NCBI RefSeq assembly: GCF_003992005.1
Contig: NZ_RQVL01000018.1
Coordinates: 1 to 43,553, forward strand
Direction: 5' to 3'
Source of the DNA: Veillonella sp. VA139
GTDB taxonomy: Bacteria > Bacillota > Negativicutes > Veillonellales > Veillonellaceae
DNA: 43,553 nt
The notes under the pieces were generated by a model. That model was not told the DNA's origin and did no database searches. It saw nothing but the letters and a program-made list of their open reading frames with translations. Both the position numbers and the translations under genes were made by a program. Positions 7,678 to 15,739 of this stretch are shown in pieces (within the stretch, counting starts at the first letter, position 1; every line of letters begins with the position of its first letter).

Positions 7678-8130
7678 ATGTCCTTAAAAGATCAGCTTAA
7701 AACAGATATGAAGGAAGCTATGAAAGCTCGCGAAGCGGGTAAAGTGGCTCTTTCAGTCATTCGCATGGTAAATAGCGCCATAAAAAATACAGAAATCGAC
7801 AAGAAAATTGAATTAGAAGATTCGGACATTATCGCTATATTAGCGAAAGAGATGAAAATTCGTCAAGATTCTTTAGCTGAGTTTGAGAAAGGTCATCGTG
7901 ATGACTTAGTTACTCAAGTGAAAGCAGAGATGGAAGTATTAGCCAAATATTTGCCTGCCCAATTAAGTGAAGAAGAAATTCGTCACATTGTGGTAGAAGC
8001 GATTTCTACCCTAACTGCACCAATTAAGATGGGTGACCTTATGCCGTTGGTTATGCCAAAGACTAAGGGTTGTGCAGATGGCAAGTTAGTCAATGCGATT
8101 GTCAAAGAAGAACTTGCAAAAGTCAACTAA
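7678..8130 (+). CDS. yqeY: GatB/YqeY domain-containing protein
   Basis: A 150-residue protein of the YqeY family, related to the C-terminal tRNA-binding tail domain of GatB, the amidotransferase subunit. Seen features are the helical N-terminal part (LKTDMKEAMKAREAGKVALSVIRM), the conserved ILAKEMKIRQDSLAEFEKG, the segment EVLAKYLPAQLSEEEI and the C-terminal GCADGKLVNAIVKEEL. The family is normally encoded next to rpsU in Firmicutes, as here (20-base gap, GGAGG ribosome site). Its biochemical role is not established; a function linked to tRNA or translation is inferred from homology. Confidence 0.92.
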   Translation: MSLKDQLKTDMKEAMKAREAGKVALSVIRMVNSAIKNTEIDKKIELEDSDIIAILAKEMKIRQDSLAEFEKGHRDDLVTQVKAEMEVLAKYLPAQLSEEEIRHIVVEAISTLTAPIKMGDLMPLVMPKTKGCADGKLVNAIVKEELAKVN

Positions 8131-8134
8131 TGTG

Positions 8135-8163
8135 TTGACAGACTTAATTGATTATGTTACTAT
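8135..8163 (+). promoter_or_regulatory. Promoter of the glutamine synthetase gene
   Basis: TTGACA (8135-8140) is followed after 17 bases by TACTAT (8158-8163); an overlapping TATAAT (8161-8166) would give a 20-base spacer. It starts four bases after the yqeY stop. Transcription from it would yield a leader of roughly 80 bases that contains the hairpin at 8194-8227. Confidence 0.65.
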
Positions 8164-8193
8164 AATCACATAATATAATACTAAGTCAATGAG

Positions 8194-8227
8194 GACTCTA
8201 AGAAACCTAGTTTCTTGGAGTCTTTTT
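8194..8227 (+). terminator. Leader terminator/attenuator hairpin before glutamine synthetase
   Basis: GACTCTAAGAAAC (8194-8206) pairs with GTTTCTTGGAGTC (8210-8222), a 13-bp stem with a single G-U pair and a CTA loop, followed by five T (8223-8227). It has all the features of an intrinsic terminator but lies between the glutamine synthetase promoter and its ribosome site (GAGGAGG at 8237-8243). It either ends rpsU-yqeY transcripts or attenuates the glutamine synthetase gene, or both. Confidence 0.8.
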
Positions 8228-8249
8228 GTTTATTATGAGGAGGTTTATC

Positions 8250-10145
8250 ATGAGCAAAGAATTATTATATTACATTCCAGCAGGCCAATATGGTAAAGAA
8301 GGTGTTCTTGCCTTACTAGAACAACATCCAGAAATTCGTTTTGTATCTTTAGTCGGTGTTGATTTAGCGGGTAATGATACTGATGAAAAAATTCCAATGG
8401 AGCAATTCTTTGATGATTATGAATCTTTCTTTGAAGGTCGTGCAGTACAAACAGACGGCTCTTCTGTTGTATTGACAAATATTGCTACGTTGAACAATGC
8501 TCGTGTCGATATGTGGGGTGACCCTAGTGTAAACTGGTTTGTTGACTACAACTATGAACATATTGATGAAGCTACAGGCAAACCGACGGGTACACTTCGT
8601 ATTCCAGCATTCTTGAAACATTGCGATCGTTATGTAGACTCTCGATCTATCTTAAAACGTAGCTGTGAATATGTAAAAGAAGAATTGATGAAATTATTAC
8701 AAGCGAACCAAGTGAAAGGCATGGAATTTATCGATGCTAATGAAATCGCTGACGTTATCTTTACATCTGCTACAGAATTGGAATTTTGGGTGAAAACACC
8801 GTCCAGAAATGTAGATGCAAAAGCGTTATCTGTATCTCAAAAATTACAAGAACAATACTGGCAACGTACACATGGTTCCGTTCGTACTGCATTAGAACAA
8901 GCCGTGTCCTTATTGGATAAATATGGTTTACATGCAGAAATGGGTCATAAAGAGGTTGGCGGTGTAAAAGCGAAACTAGATGACGAGGGTAATGTTGACT
9001 GGGTATTAGAACAATTAGAAATTGATTGGAAATATACAAATAATCCATTGCAAACTGCAGACAATGAGTTACAAGCTCGTATCATCGTTCGTGAAGTATT
9101 CCGTGAAAATGGCTTAGATGTTACTTTCAATGCGAAACCAATCATCGGTGTAGCAGGTTCTGGTGAGCATACGCATTTCGGTGTGATGGTAAAAATGAAA
9201 AATGGCAAAGTGTACAACTTGTTCTCCCCAGCTGATTTACGCAAAGAACATGCTAGCCCATTGGCATATGGAGCTATTATGGGGCTATTAAAACACTACG
9301 AAGCGATTAACCCATTTATTTCCTCCACAACAGACTCCTTAAACCGCTTAAAACCAGGTTTTGAAGCACCTGTATGTATCGTTACATCCTTGGGTACAGA
9401 TCCTGCGTTGCCAAGCCGTAACCGTACTATTCTTTGTGGCTTGATTCGCGATGTGGATACACCGATGGCAACGCGTTTTGAATTGCGTTCTCCAAACCCA
9501 TATACAAACACATACACAGCATTAGCATTGATTTATTTATCTGCTTTCGATGGAATGAAATATGTCATCACATCTGGTAAAACACCAGAAGAGATTTTAG
9601 CGGAATTGTCCAAAAAAGAAGGGGAACCAGCTGATTATCTAGAAGCATCCCGTGAATATCGCTCTGAAGTTGACGTATTTGATGATTTCACAGCAGAAGA
9701 ACGAGATCGTAAATTTGGTAAAGCCCCTGCTACTGTATGGGAAAATATCCAAGGCTATACAAACAATCCTGAAAAAGTAGCCTCCTTAACTTTGGGTGGT
9801 GCTTTTGAAAAAGACTTGATGGATTCTTTCATGGCAGGTGTAATCAATCGTTGGAAATTAGAATTAGCGAACCGTATTGTTCCAGCTAATATTCAATTAG
9901 TGCGTTCCTTACAAGCCATTCATGATGCAGCAGATGGTTTTGATAGTGCGAACTGGAACAAAGTGAATACTTTGCGCTTATACCTAGCAAAAGATAGCGT
10001 AGACAGCAAATCTTTATTCACACGCATCACTGATGCATTGGCGAAAGGCGACTATGATACAGCGTCTGCATTACAAGTAGAAATGAACGAAAAAGTAGTT
10101 GAATTAGAAGCTCTATATGCAGAGTATACTCGTAATATTCTATAA
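8250..10145 (+). CDS. glnA: Glutamine synthetase family protein, long form
   Basis: Glutamine synthetases make glutamine from glutamate, ammonia and ATP. This 631-residue protein is longer than bacterial type I (about 450-470). Recognisable catalytic blocks are TDGSS, ATELEFW, GHKEVGG, FNAKPIIGVAGSGEHTHFG, NRLKPGFEAP, PSRNRT and RFELRSPNP. The two metal-ligand glutamates that in type I lie eight residues apart seem separated by an insertion: the second probably lies in EQLEIDW. A helical C-terminal extension of about 130 residues (to LYAEYTRNIL) follows. The ATG at 8250 is chosen because GAGGAGG (8237-8243) precedes it; upstream in-frame codons lack a site. Related long forms occur in Clostridia. 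It is a single-gene unit ended by the hairpin at 10162-10197. Confidence 0.88.
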   Translation: MSKELLYYIPAGQYGKEGVLALLEQHPEIRFVSLVGVDLAGNDTDEKIPMEQFFDDYESFFEGRAVQTDGSSVVLTNIATLNNARVDMWGDPSVNWFVDYNYEHIDEATGKPTGTLRIPAFLKHCDRYVDSRSILKRSCEYVKEELMKLLQANQVKGMEFIDANEIADVIFTSATELEFWVKTPSRNVDAKALSVSQKLQEQYWQRTHGSVRTALEQAVSLLDKYGLHAEMGHKEVGGVKAKLDDEGNVDWVLEQLEIDWKYTNNPLQTADNELQARIIVREVFRENGLDVTFNAKPIIGVAGSGEHTHFGVMVKMKNGKVYNLFSPADLRKEHASPLAYGAIMGLLKHYEAINPFISSTTDSLNRLKPGFEAPVCIVTSLGTDPALPSRNRTILCGLIRDVDTPMATRFELRSPNPYTNTYTALALIYLSAFDGMKYVITSGKTPEEILAELSKKEGEPADYLEASREYRSEVDVFDDFTAEERDRKFGKAPATVWENIQGYTNNPEKVASLTLGGAFEKDLMDSFMAGVINRWKLELANRIVPANIQLVRSLQAIHDAADGFDSANWNKVNTLRLYLAKDSVDSKSLFTRITDALAKGDYDTASALQVEMNEKVVELEALYAEYTRNIL

Positions 10146-10161
10146 TAGGTATTTAGTATAA

Positions 10162-10197
10162 AAAAGGACTGACCACAACATTGTGTTCAGTCCTTTT
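10162..10197. terminator. Convergent bidirectional terminator
   Basis: AAAAGGACTGA (10162-10172) pairs with TCAGTCCTTTT (10187-10197); an inner CACA/TGTG stem (10174-10177 with 10182-10185) extends it. A-rich and T-rich flanks let it work on both strands, ending glutamine synthetase from the left and psiE from the right. Confidence 0.85.
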
Positions 10198-10208
10198 GCT
10201 ATGATAAT

Positions 10209-10628
10209 TTATAATCTTTCATTACTATTAGGTTCTTTTCCATATCGCACAACTAAGACCAAACTAATGACTAATGCTAAAATTGCAGATGACCATAGAA
10301 ATAGATCCATAGAAGATTCGTGAGATACGATGATTAGTCGAATGATAGCTGTGATACCAATGTAGATAAAGTACCGAAGAGGAAAGTGAAAGTTATTTTT
10401 AAAATATTTCACCACTAATGATAGAAACTCAAAGAATAGGAAGAAATTAATAATTTCTTCTAAAAATGTAGTATATGCTACATCAGTTGTAAATAAACCT
10501 GGTATGAGCGTCACAATATAAAATGCTGTATTTAACACAGCTACGGTTAATACGATACCAATAGAAAATAAAGTGAAGTTTAGAATCCACTGAAAAAATG
10601 TAGACACTTGTTGCAAAAAATAATTCAT
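10209..10628 (-). CDS. psiE: PsiE family phosphate-starvation-inducible membrane protein
   Basis: A 139-residue protein with four hydrophobic segments (about residues 15-40, 55-75, 85-103 and 110-130). The central block [17 protein letters not shown] followed by TAIIRLIIV is the hallmark of the PsiE family, known from E. coli as a phosphate-starvation-inducible inner-membrane protein whose function is unknown. GGAAAGG precedes the start on the minus strand. It lies downstream of tpx in the same direction, separated by an intrinsic terminator, with no strong promoter of its own, so it is probably expressed by read-through or from a weak promoter. No phosphate-response box was recognised. Confidence 0.85.
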   Translation of the reverse strand: MNYFLQQVSTFFQWILNFTLFSIGIVLTVAVLNTAFYIVTLIPGLFTTDVAYTTFLEEIINFFLFFEFLSLVVKYFKNNFHFPLRYFIYIGITAIIRLIIVSHESSMDLFLWSSAILALVISLVLVVRYGKEPNSNERL

Positions 10629-10643
10629 AAGGACCTTTCCAAT

Positions 10644-10677
10644 AAAAAAGGGTGGAGTGACGAATCACTGCACCCTT
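10644..10677 (-). terminator. Terminator of tpx
   Basis: AAGGGTG-G-AGTGA (10648-10660) and TCACT-G-CACCCTT (10665-10677) form a 12-bp stem with one G-G mismatch around a CGAA loop. On the minus strand it is followed by a run of six T (complement of 10644-10649), the correct orientation to stop transcription from tpx just before psiE. Confidence 0.8.
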
Positions 10678-10697
10678 ATGTATTTACTCAGTAACAA

Positions 10698-11213
10698 TTA
10701 AACTAAGGCTTTAGTTGCCGCTTCAGCTGCGTCGAAGTTAACAGCAGATGTTACTTCTGGTACATATTCTACATAACGAACTACGTCGTCTTTGTCGATG
10801 ACAACGATACCACGAGATAATAAGCGTAAGCCTTCAAGAATGAAACCATAATTTTCACCGAAAGAAAGGTCACGGTGGTCAGATAAAGTTTCTACTTGGT
10901 CGATACCAGCAGCACCACACCAACGCTTTTGAGCGAATGGTAAGTCTACGGATACAGTCAATACAACAACGTTTTCACCTAATTTAGAAACGTTTTGGTT
11001 GAACCAACGAGTTTGCGCATCACATACGCCAGTATCCAAAGATGGTACTACGGAGATAACTTTTACTTTACCTGCGTAATCTGCTAATGTTTTTTCACCC
11101 AAACCATTGTCTAATAATGTGAAAGCTGGAGCTTTGTTACCTACTTTAACTTCTTTGCCCAATAAAGCGATTGGGTTACCTGCAAATGTTACTACACCTG
11201 TACGTTTTTCCAT
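10698..11213 (-). CDS. tpx: Thiol peroxidase (Tpx, atypical 2-Cys peroxiredoxin)
   Basis: Tpx reduces hydrogen peroxide and alkyl hydroperoxides with electrons from thioredoxin. The 171-residue protein has the normal length. The peroxidatic Cys64 lies in [16 protein letters not shown] and the resolving Cys99 in [10 protein letters not shown], the family's spacing; the N-terminal [10 protein letters not shown] and C-terminal [14 protein letters not shown] are also typical. A strong ribosome site AAAGGAGG precedes the ATG on the minus strand. It has its own promoter (11261-11289, minus strand), divergent from the ABC exporter genes, and a terminator at 10644-10677. It protects an anaerobe against oxygen stress. 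Confidence 0.95.
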   Translation of the reverse strand: MEKRTGVVTFAGNPIALLGKEVKVGNKAPAFTLLDNGLGEKTLADYAGKVKVISVVPSLDTGVCDAQTRWFNQNVSKLGENVVVLTVSVDLPFAQKRWCGAAGIDQVETLSDHRDLSFGENYGFILEGLRLLSRGIVVIDKDDVVRYVEYVPEVTSAVNFDAAEAATKALV

Positions 11214-11248
11214 TGTATGTTCCTCCTTTAATAACGGAATAATATCTT

Positions 11249-11278
11249 TTGTATATTCATATTATATCATGGTACAAT
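11249..11278 (+). promoter_or_regulatory. Possible promoter of the ABC exporter pair
   Basis: TTGTAT (11249-11254) and TACAAT (11273-11278) with an 18-base spacer point toward the ABC genes. The site overlaps the tpx promoter on the other strand, so the two would compete or share regulators. Moderate match only. Confidence 0.4.
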
Positions 11279-11289
11279 TAGGTTAGTAA
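11261..11289 (-). promoter_or_regulatory. Promoter of tpx
   Basis: Read on the minus strand, TTACTA (complement of 11284-11289) and TATAAT (complement of 11261-11266) are separated by 17 bases. The start would be about 40 bases upstream of the tpx ATG. Confidence 0.6.
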
Positions 11290-11337
11290 ATAATCTTTAT
11301 CGAAAAAAATCGAAATTATCATAAAATGGGGGTACCT

Positions 11338-13074
11338 ATGAAAGGTTTTCACTTATTCCGATACTTTTTTAAAGAACATTCCTATAAATATATTATTGGT
11401 ATCATTCTACTTCTAACAATTAATGGATTATTGTTGTTAGTGCCTACTTGGATGGGGGAAGCTATCAATACATTATATGTGGGAAAAGATGGAATTTGGC
11501 ATTATGTTGGCTTGTTTGTACTGCTAGGCATTGTAATTACTGTGTTAAAATTTATCTCTCGTCACATGCTATTAGGATCCATACGTAACTTTGAGTTCTA
11601 TTTGCGACGTGAGTTATTTCATCATGCTTTACGTATCCCTACTTCCTATTACGATGAGCATGGTCCTGGGAAAGTGATGGCACTCATGACAAATGATGTA
11701 ACCTCTTTACGTGTATCTTTGGGATTAGGAGTTATGTTATTTGTAGATGCCTTATTCTTTGGGGTCATTGCGTTTTGTATTCTTGTGCAAAAGATGTCCC
11801 TATGGTTAGCAGTAGTGACTATTTTGCCGATGCCATTCATCGTATACGGTATGTTGACACTTTCAAAATATCTGAGAAGTCGTCAAAAGAATGCCCAAAG
11901 TTCCTATAGTGATGTAACAGAATATGCACAAGAATTATTTTTAGGCATGGCAGTAATTCGTGCCTTTAATAAAGAATACAATAGTTGGAAACGCTTTACA
12001 GCGGTGAATGAAAGAAATTATGAAAATAATTTATCTGTAGTTCGCATCGATTCCTTGTTAACGCCCTTGACCTATATGGCACCTTTTGTGTGCTACGCTT
12101 TAAATATGTACGTATGTGGACAAGCTATTATCAACGGCGAATTGACGGTAGGTGAGTTTGTGGCTCTTAACGGGTATGTGATGCTTGTCATTGGACCTAT
12201 TATGGCTATCGGGTCCCTAGCGACAGTCTTGCAAAAGGGCTTAGCCTCCTTAGAACGGATGGAGGAGTTCTTTGCTCTTCCACAGGAAGATATTCAGGAA
12301 TATGCGAAGATGTTACCACCAGAGACGATTCGTATCAATCAATTATCGTTCACCTATGCATCTAGTAAAGAACCCATTTTAAAAGATATTTCCATGAGTA
12401 TCCCTCAAGGCTCTTTCATCGGCATAGTAGGGGGCCCTGGATCTGGTAAATCTACCTTGTTTAAGCTATTGCTGGATATTCAACATGCTCCTAAGGGTAG
12501 CATTTATTTTGGTGAAAGAGATATCCAAGATATTCCTCTTAGCACCTTGCGCCACAGTATTGCCTATGCACCATCTACGCCATCCTTATTAAGTGTATCG
12601 ATACGGGATAATATTCAATTTGGATTTGACGCAACCATGAACTCTAAGATGACTATCGAAGAAGCTGCTCAGCGCGCAGGACTCTTTAGAGATTTAGAGG
12701 AGCGCATTGAAGGGAATAAGAAAAATGTGACCTTAGAAGAAGGTGGTTCCGATGTATCTGGAGGACAACGTCAACGCATATCCTTGGCTCGCGCCTTTTA
12801 TAAACAGGCTCGATATTTACTGTTAGACGATGCATTCTCAGCCTTAGATGCTCATAGCTTGCGCCATATCCTAGATACATTGCGCTCCCAAGAAAATCAA
12901 ACTATACTCTGTATTTCACAGCGCTTAGAAGCCCTTGAGGAGGCGGATTGTATTTATGTGTTCCATGAAGGTCGTATCATAGAGTCGGGCACGCACATTG
13001 AATTATTACAACAAGAAGGTATGTATCACCAATTAGTGATGTTACAAAAGCGAGGTACTACTGATGAGAACTAA
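11338..13074 (+). CDS. ABC exporter half-transporter with degenerate ATPase site
   Basis: A 578-residue type IV ABC exporter subunit: six membrane helices in residues 1-300, then a nucleotide-binding domain. The domain has Walker A GGPGSGKST (about 365-373), signature VSGGQ (473-477) and Walker B LLLDD, in which the catalytic Glu is Asp498; the switch His is Gln in CISQRL. Such changes mark the degenerate-site subunit of heterodimeric exporters (TM287/288, BmrCD type). The partner follows with an 11-base overlap. The ATG at 11338 after GGGGGT is preferred to the one at 11326, which has no ribosome site. Substrate is unknown; multidrug or lipid export is a guess from family members. Confidence 0.9.
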   Translation: MKGFHLFRYFFKEHSYKYIIGIILLLTINGLLLLVPTWMGEAINTLYVGKDGIWHYVGLFVLLGIVITVLKFISRHMLLGSIRNFEFYLRRELFHHALRIPTSYYDEHGPGKVMALMTNDVTSLRVSLGLGVMLFVDALFFGVIAFCILVQKMSLWLAVVTILPMPFIVYGMLTLSKYLRSRQKNAQSSYSDVTEYAQELFLGMAVIRAFNKEYNSWKRFTAVNERNYENNLSVVRIDSLLTPLTYMAPFVCYALNMYVCGQAIINGELTVGEFVALNGYVMLVIGPIMAIGSLATVLQKGLASLERMEEFFALPQEDIQEYAKMLPPETIRINQLSFTYASSKEPILKDISMSIPQGSFIGIVGGPGSGKSTLFKLLLDIQHAPKGSIYFGERDIQDIPLSTLRHSIAYAPSTPSLLSVSIRDNIQFGFDATMNSKMTIEEAAQRAGLFRDLEERIEGNKKNVTLEEGGSDVSGGQRQRISLARAFYKQARYLLLDDAFSALDAHSLRHILDTLRSQENQTILCISQRLEALEEADCIYVFHEGRIIESGTHIELLQQEGMYHQLVMLQKRGTTDEN

Positions 13075-14797
13075 ACAAAAAACAGACTATCATGTGCTCT
13101 TGCAATTGTGCACTTTCATCAAACCCTACCTATCTTATATGTGCCTTGGCGTATGTATGCTCGTACTCGTGTTGGGAGTGCAGTTACTACGTCCCGTCAT
13201 TATGAAAGAATTTATCGATGTGGGTGTGGCTACAAAGGATATGGGGCTCATTACTAACTATGCAGTAGGCTACATCGCATTGATCATCTTTGGTATGATT
13301 GCCTTAGGGATAGAAAATTATGCCTTACAAAGTTTTGGTCAGCGTATCATATTCGATATTCGAAATACTATCTTTGAAAACATATTGACCATGAGTCCTC
13401 GTGAGTTCACGTCCTATCCAGTAGGTAATTTAGTGACACGAGTGACCAATGATACGGAGTCCATTCGTACCTTATACACAGAAGTGCTAGTGAAAATTAG
13501 TAGTAGTATCTTCCAGATTGTGGGGATCCTTGTGTTTATGTTCCTCATCGACACTACATTAGCAACGATTGTACTATGCTTAGTGCCAGTGTTTACAGGT
13601 GTTATCTTCGTGTATCGAAAATATGCAAGGAAAGCTTTTCGAGGTGTGCGTAGTAAGGTGGCTGCGTCCAATACATCAGTACAAGAAATGTTAAATGCCA
13701 TTCTCATGATTAAAACCTATGTTGGGGAAATGATCATGGAAAGAAGTTATGATCGAGTTAGTCGTGAATTTTTGGCAGCTGGTTTATTTGAAGTGAAAAC
13801 ATTTGCCATTTTCCGACCTATTGTAGACGGCTTATTCTTTGTTGCATTAATCGCCATCTTTACGGTGACAGGGTATTTCGATTCCATTACAGAAGCAGGC
13901 ACAGTGTTCGCTTTTTTACAATATATCAATCGTATCTTTGAACCTATCAAGGAAATTGCTGAAAAATATGGGAATTTACAATCTGCCTTAGCAGGAGCAG
14001 AACGTATACTTCCTATGTTACAATCTGAAAGTGGAAAAGTGGAAGCAGATATTGTCATACCAGATGCCTTTGCTACGATTACATCCATCGAGTTTGATCA
14101 TGTATATTTCTCTTATGACGGGTCTGATAATTATGTATTAAAAGATATTACATGGCACATAGAAGAAGGGGACTTCCTAGGGATTGCGGGACCATCTGGT
14201 GGTGGCAAATCGACGATGATGCAATTATTACTAGGCTTTGAAACACCTATCAAAGGAATGATTCGCATCAATGGGGTTAATGTACAAGATATAGATCCTA
14301 GAATCATCCGACAATCCTTGGGCTATGTATTCCAAGATTCTCATTTATTTAAAGGCTCTATTGAAGATAATATCTCCTTATTCGATCCATCCATATCTTC
14401 AGATATGGTAGAAATGGCAGCTAAGAAAGCTCATTTACATCGCTCTGTAGAACGATTAGATGAAGGATACAAAACACCAGTAGGCTATTTAGGCTCCTTA
14501 TTGTCACAAGGTCAACGTCAATTGTTGTCATTGGCTAGAACATTGGTGCAAAATAAATCGGTCCTTGTATTCGATGAGGCCACTTCCAATATCGATAGTC
14601 ATACAGAGGAACTTTTACAACAATCCATTGTAGATATTAAAGGGGAAAAAACGATTATCGCTATTGCTCATCGCTTATCGACCCTACGAGATGCTACGAA
14701 AATTATCGTCATTTCCGATGGAGAAATTGCAGAACAAGGAACGATTGAGGAAATATTAGCCAAAAAAGGGGTATTCTATGAATTATGGAATGCCTAG
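13064..14797 (+). CDS. ABC exporter half-transporter with canonical catalytic Glu
   Basis: A 577-residue partner of the preceding exporter subunit: membrane domain in about 1-320 (six helices), nucleotide-binding domain after. Walker A is GPSGGGKST (near 375-383), signature LSQGQ (480-484, with the first Gly replaced by Gln), Walker B VLVFDE with the catalytic Glu505, and switch His in AIAHRLS. The altered signature would face the degenerate Walker B of the partner, leaving one good site formed by this Walker A/B and the partner's VSGGQ. The start ATG lies inside the end of the first gene (ATGAGAACTAA), implying coupled translation of a heterodimer. Confidence 0.92.
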   Translation: MRTKQKTDYHVLLQLCTFIKPYLSYMCLGVCMLVLVLGVQLLRPVIMKEFIDVGVATKDMGLITNYAVGYIALIIFGMIALGIENYALQSFGQRIIFDIRNTIFENILTMSPREFTSYPVGNLVTRVTNDTESIRTLYTEVLVKISSSIFQIVGILVFMFLIDTTLATIVLCLVPVFTGVIFVYRKYARKAFRGVRSKVAASNTSVQEMLNAILMIKTYVGEMIMERSYDRVSREFLAAGLFEVKTFAIFRPIVDGLFFVALIAIFTVTGYFDSITEAGTVFAFLQYINRIFEPIKEIAEKYGNLQSALAGAERILPMLQSESGKVEADIVIPDAFATITSIEFDHVYFSYDGSDNYVLKDITWHIEEGDFLGIAGPSGGGKSTMMQLLLGFETPIKGMIRINGVNVQDIDPRIIRQSLGYVFQDSHLFKGSIEDNISLFDPSISSDMVEMAAKKAHLHRSVERLDEGYKTPVGYLGSLLSQGQRQLLSLARTLVQNKSVLVFDEATSNIDSHTEELLQQSIVDIKGEKTIIAIAHRLSTLRDATKIIVISDGEIAEQGTIEEILAKKGVFYELWNA

Positions 14798-14873
14798 GTG
14801 CTTTCAGAAACATAGTTATATAAAAGAAAAGAGCTGTCTATGAGTCAGCCACAGTGTTCAGTAAAGGATAGAT

Positions 14874-15677
14874 ATGGAACAGATTACGTCCAAGGATAAT
14901 AAAAAAATTAAACATGTTTTGCAATTATATAAACGCAAATACAGACAGACCCATAGGGAATATGTAGCGGAAGGGTATCGGACGGTAGTCGATATGATTC
15001 CTACCGGCCATGTTCGCTATGTACTTGCAAAAAGTACCAATGGGGTCGAAGAAGGATTACAAGAACTGTGTGAAATGTATCATGTCGATCTATATGTAGT
15101 TGACGATAGTTTGTGGAAAGGTATTGATACTACTATTCACGGACAAGGTGTGTTAGCTGTGGTATGCCAAAAAGAATCCCGCATAGAAGATTTCACAGCC
15201 CATGCAAATGGACTATATATATTGGTCGATGGTGTACAAGATCCTGGAAATATGGGGACTTTGATTCGAACTGCTGTAGGAGCTGGTGTGAAAGCTATGT
15301 TTTTAACACCTAACACGGTGGATGTATATAATGAAAAAACAGTGCGCAGTACTATGAGTGGACTTTGCAAAATTCCCATCTATACGCATGTATCCGACAG
15401 CGACTTAGAAAATCTGATAACCAAAGAGGGAATCCATCTATATGGGACAGTCTTAGAAGATAGTGTGTCCTATGAGGTCCCTACCTATGAAGGCCCTACT
15501 ATGATTGCCCTAGGAAATGAGGCAAATGGTCTTTCTCAAAGCATCTTACGCAGAGTGGAACAGCGTATTTCCATTCCTATGTATGGCCCTATGGAATCAT
15601 TAAATGTGGCTATAGCTGGTGCTTTGTGCATGTATAAAGTACAAGAACGAAAATTGTGTCTATTCAAAGTAGAATAA
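14874..15677 (+). CDS. TrmH/SpoU family RNA 2'-O-methyltransferase
   Basis: A 267-residue SpoU-family enzyme that methylates a ribose 2'-hydroxyl in rRNA or tRNA with S-adenosylmethionine. The N-terminal substrate-binding domain (about 1-100, L30-like, EYVAEGYRTV) is followed by the knotted SPOUT domain: motif 1 DGVQDPGNMGTLIRTA (about 121-136), motif 2 IALGNEANGLS (about 212-222) and motif 3 ISIPMYGPMESLNVAIA (about 234-250). The target site cannot be told from sequence; RlmB or YsgA-type rRNA methylation is most likely. Ribosome site GTAAAGGA is close to the ATG. It follows the ABC pair after 76 bases with no clear terminator. Confidence 0.9.
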   Translation: MEQITSKDNKKIKHVLQLYKRKYRQTHREYVAEGYRTVVDMIPTGHVRYVLAKSTNGVEEGLQELCEMYHVDLYVVDDSLWKGIDTTIHGQGVLAVVCQKESRIEDFTAHANGLYILVDGVQDPGNMGTLIRTAVGAGVKAMFLTPNTVDVYNEKTVRSTMSGLCKIPIYTHVSDSDLENLITKEGIHLYGTVLEDSVSYEVPTYEGPTMIALGNEANGLSQSILRRVEQRISIPMYGPMESLNVAIAGALCMYKVQERKLCLFKVE

Positions 15678-15739
15678 TTTTGGTAAAATAATAGTACAAA
15701 TATCCATTTAGTGCGTACAGAAAGTGCAGGAATGTGATT

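Noticed and set aside
8166-8193. ANTAR-type antitermination hairpins in the glutamine synthetase leader
   Set aside because: Only about 28 bases are available ahead of the terminator, too few for two hexaloop hairpins, and none is visible.
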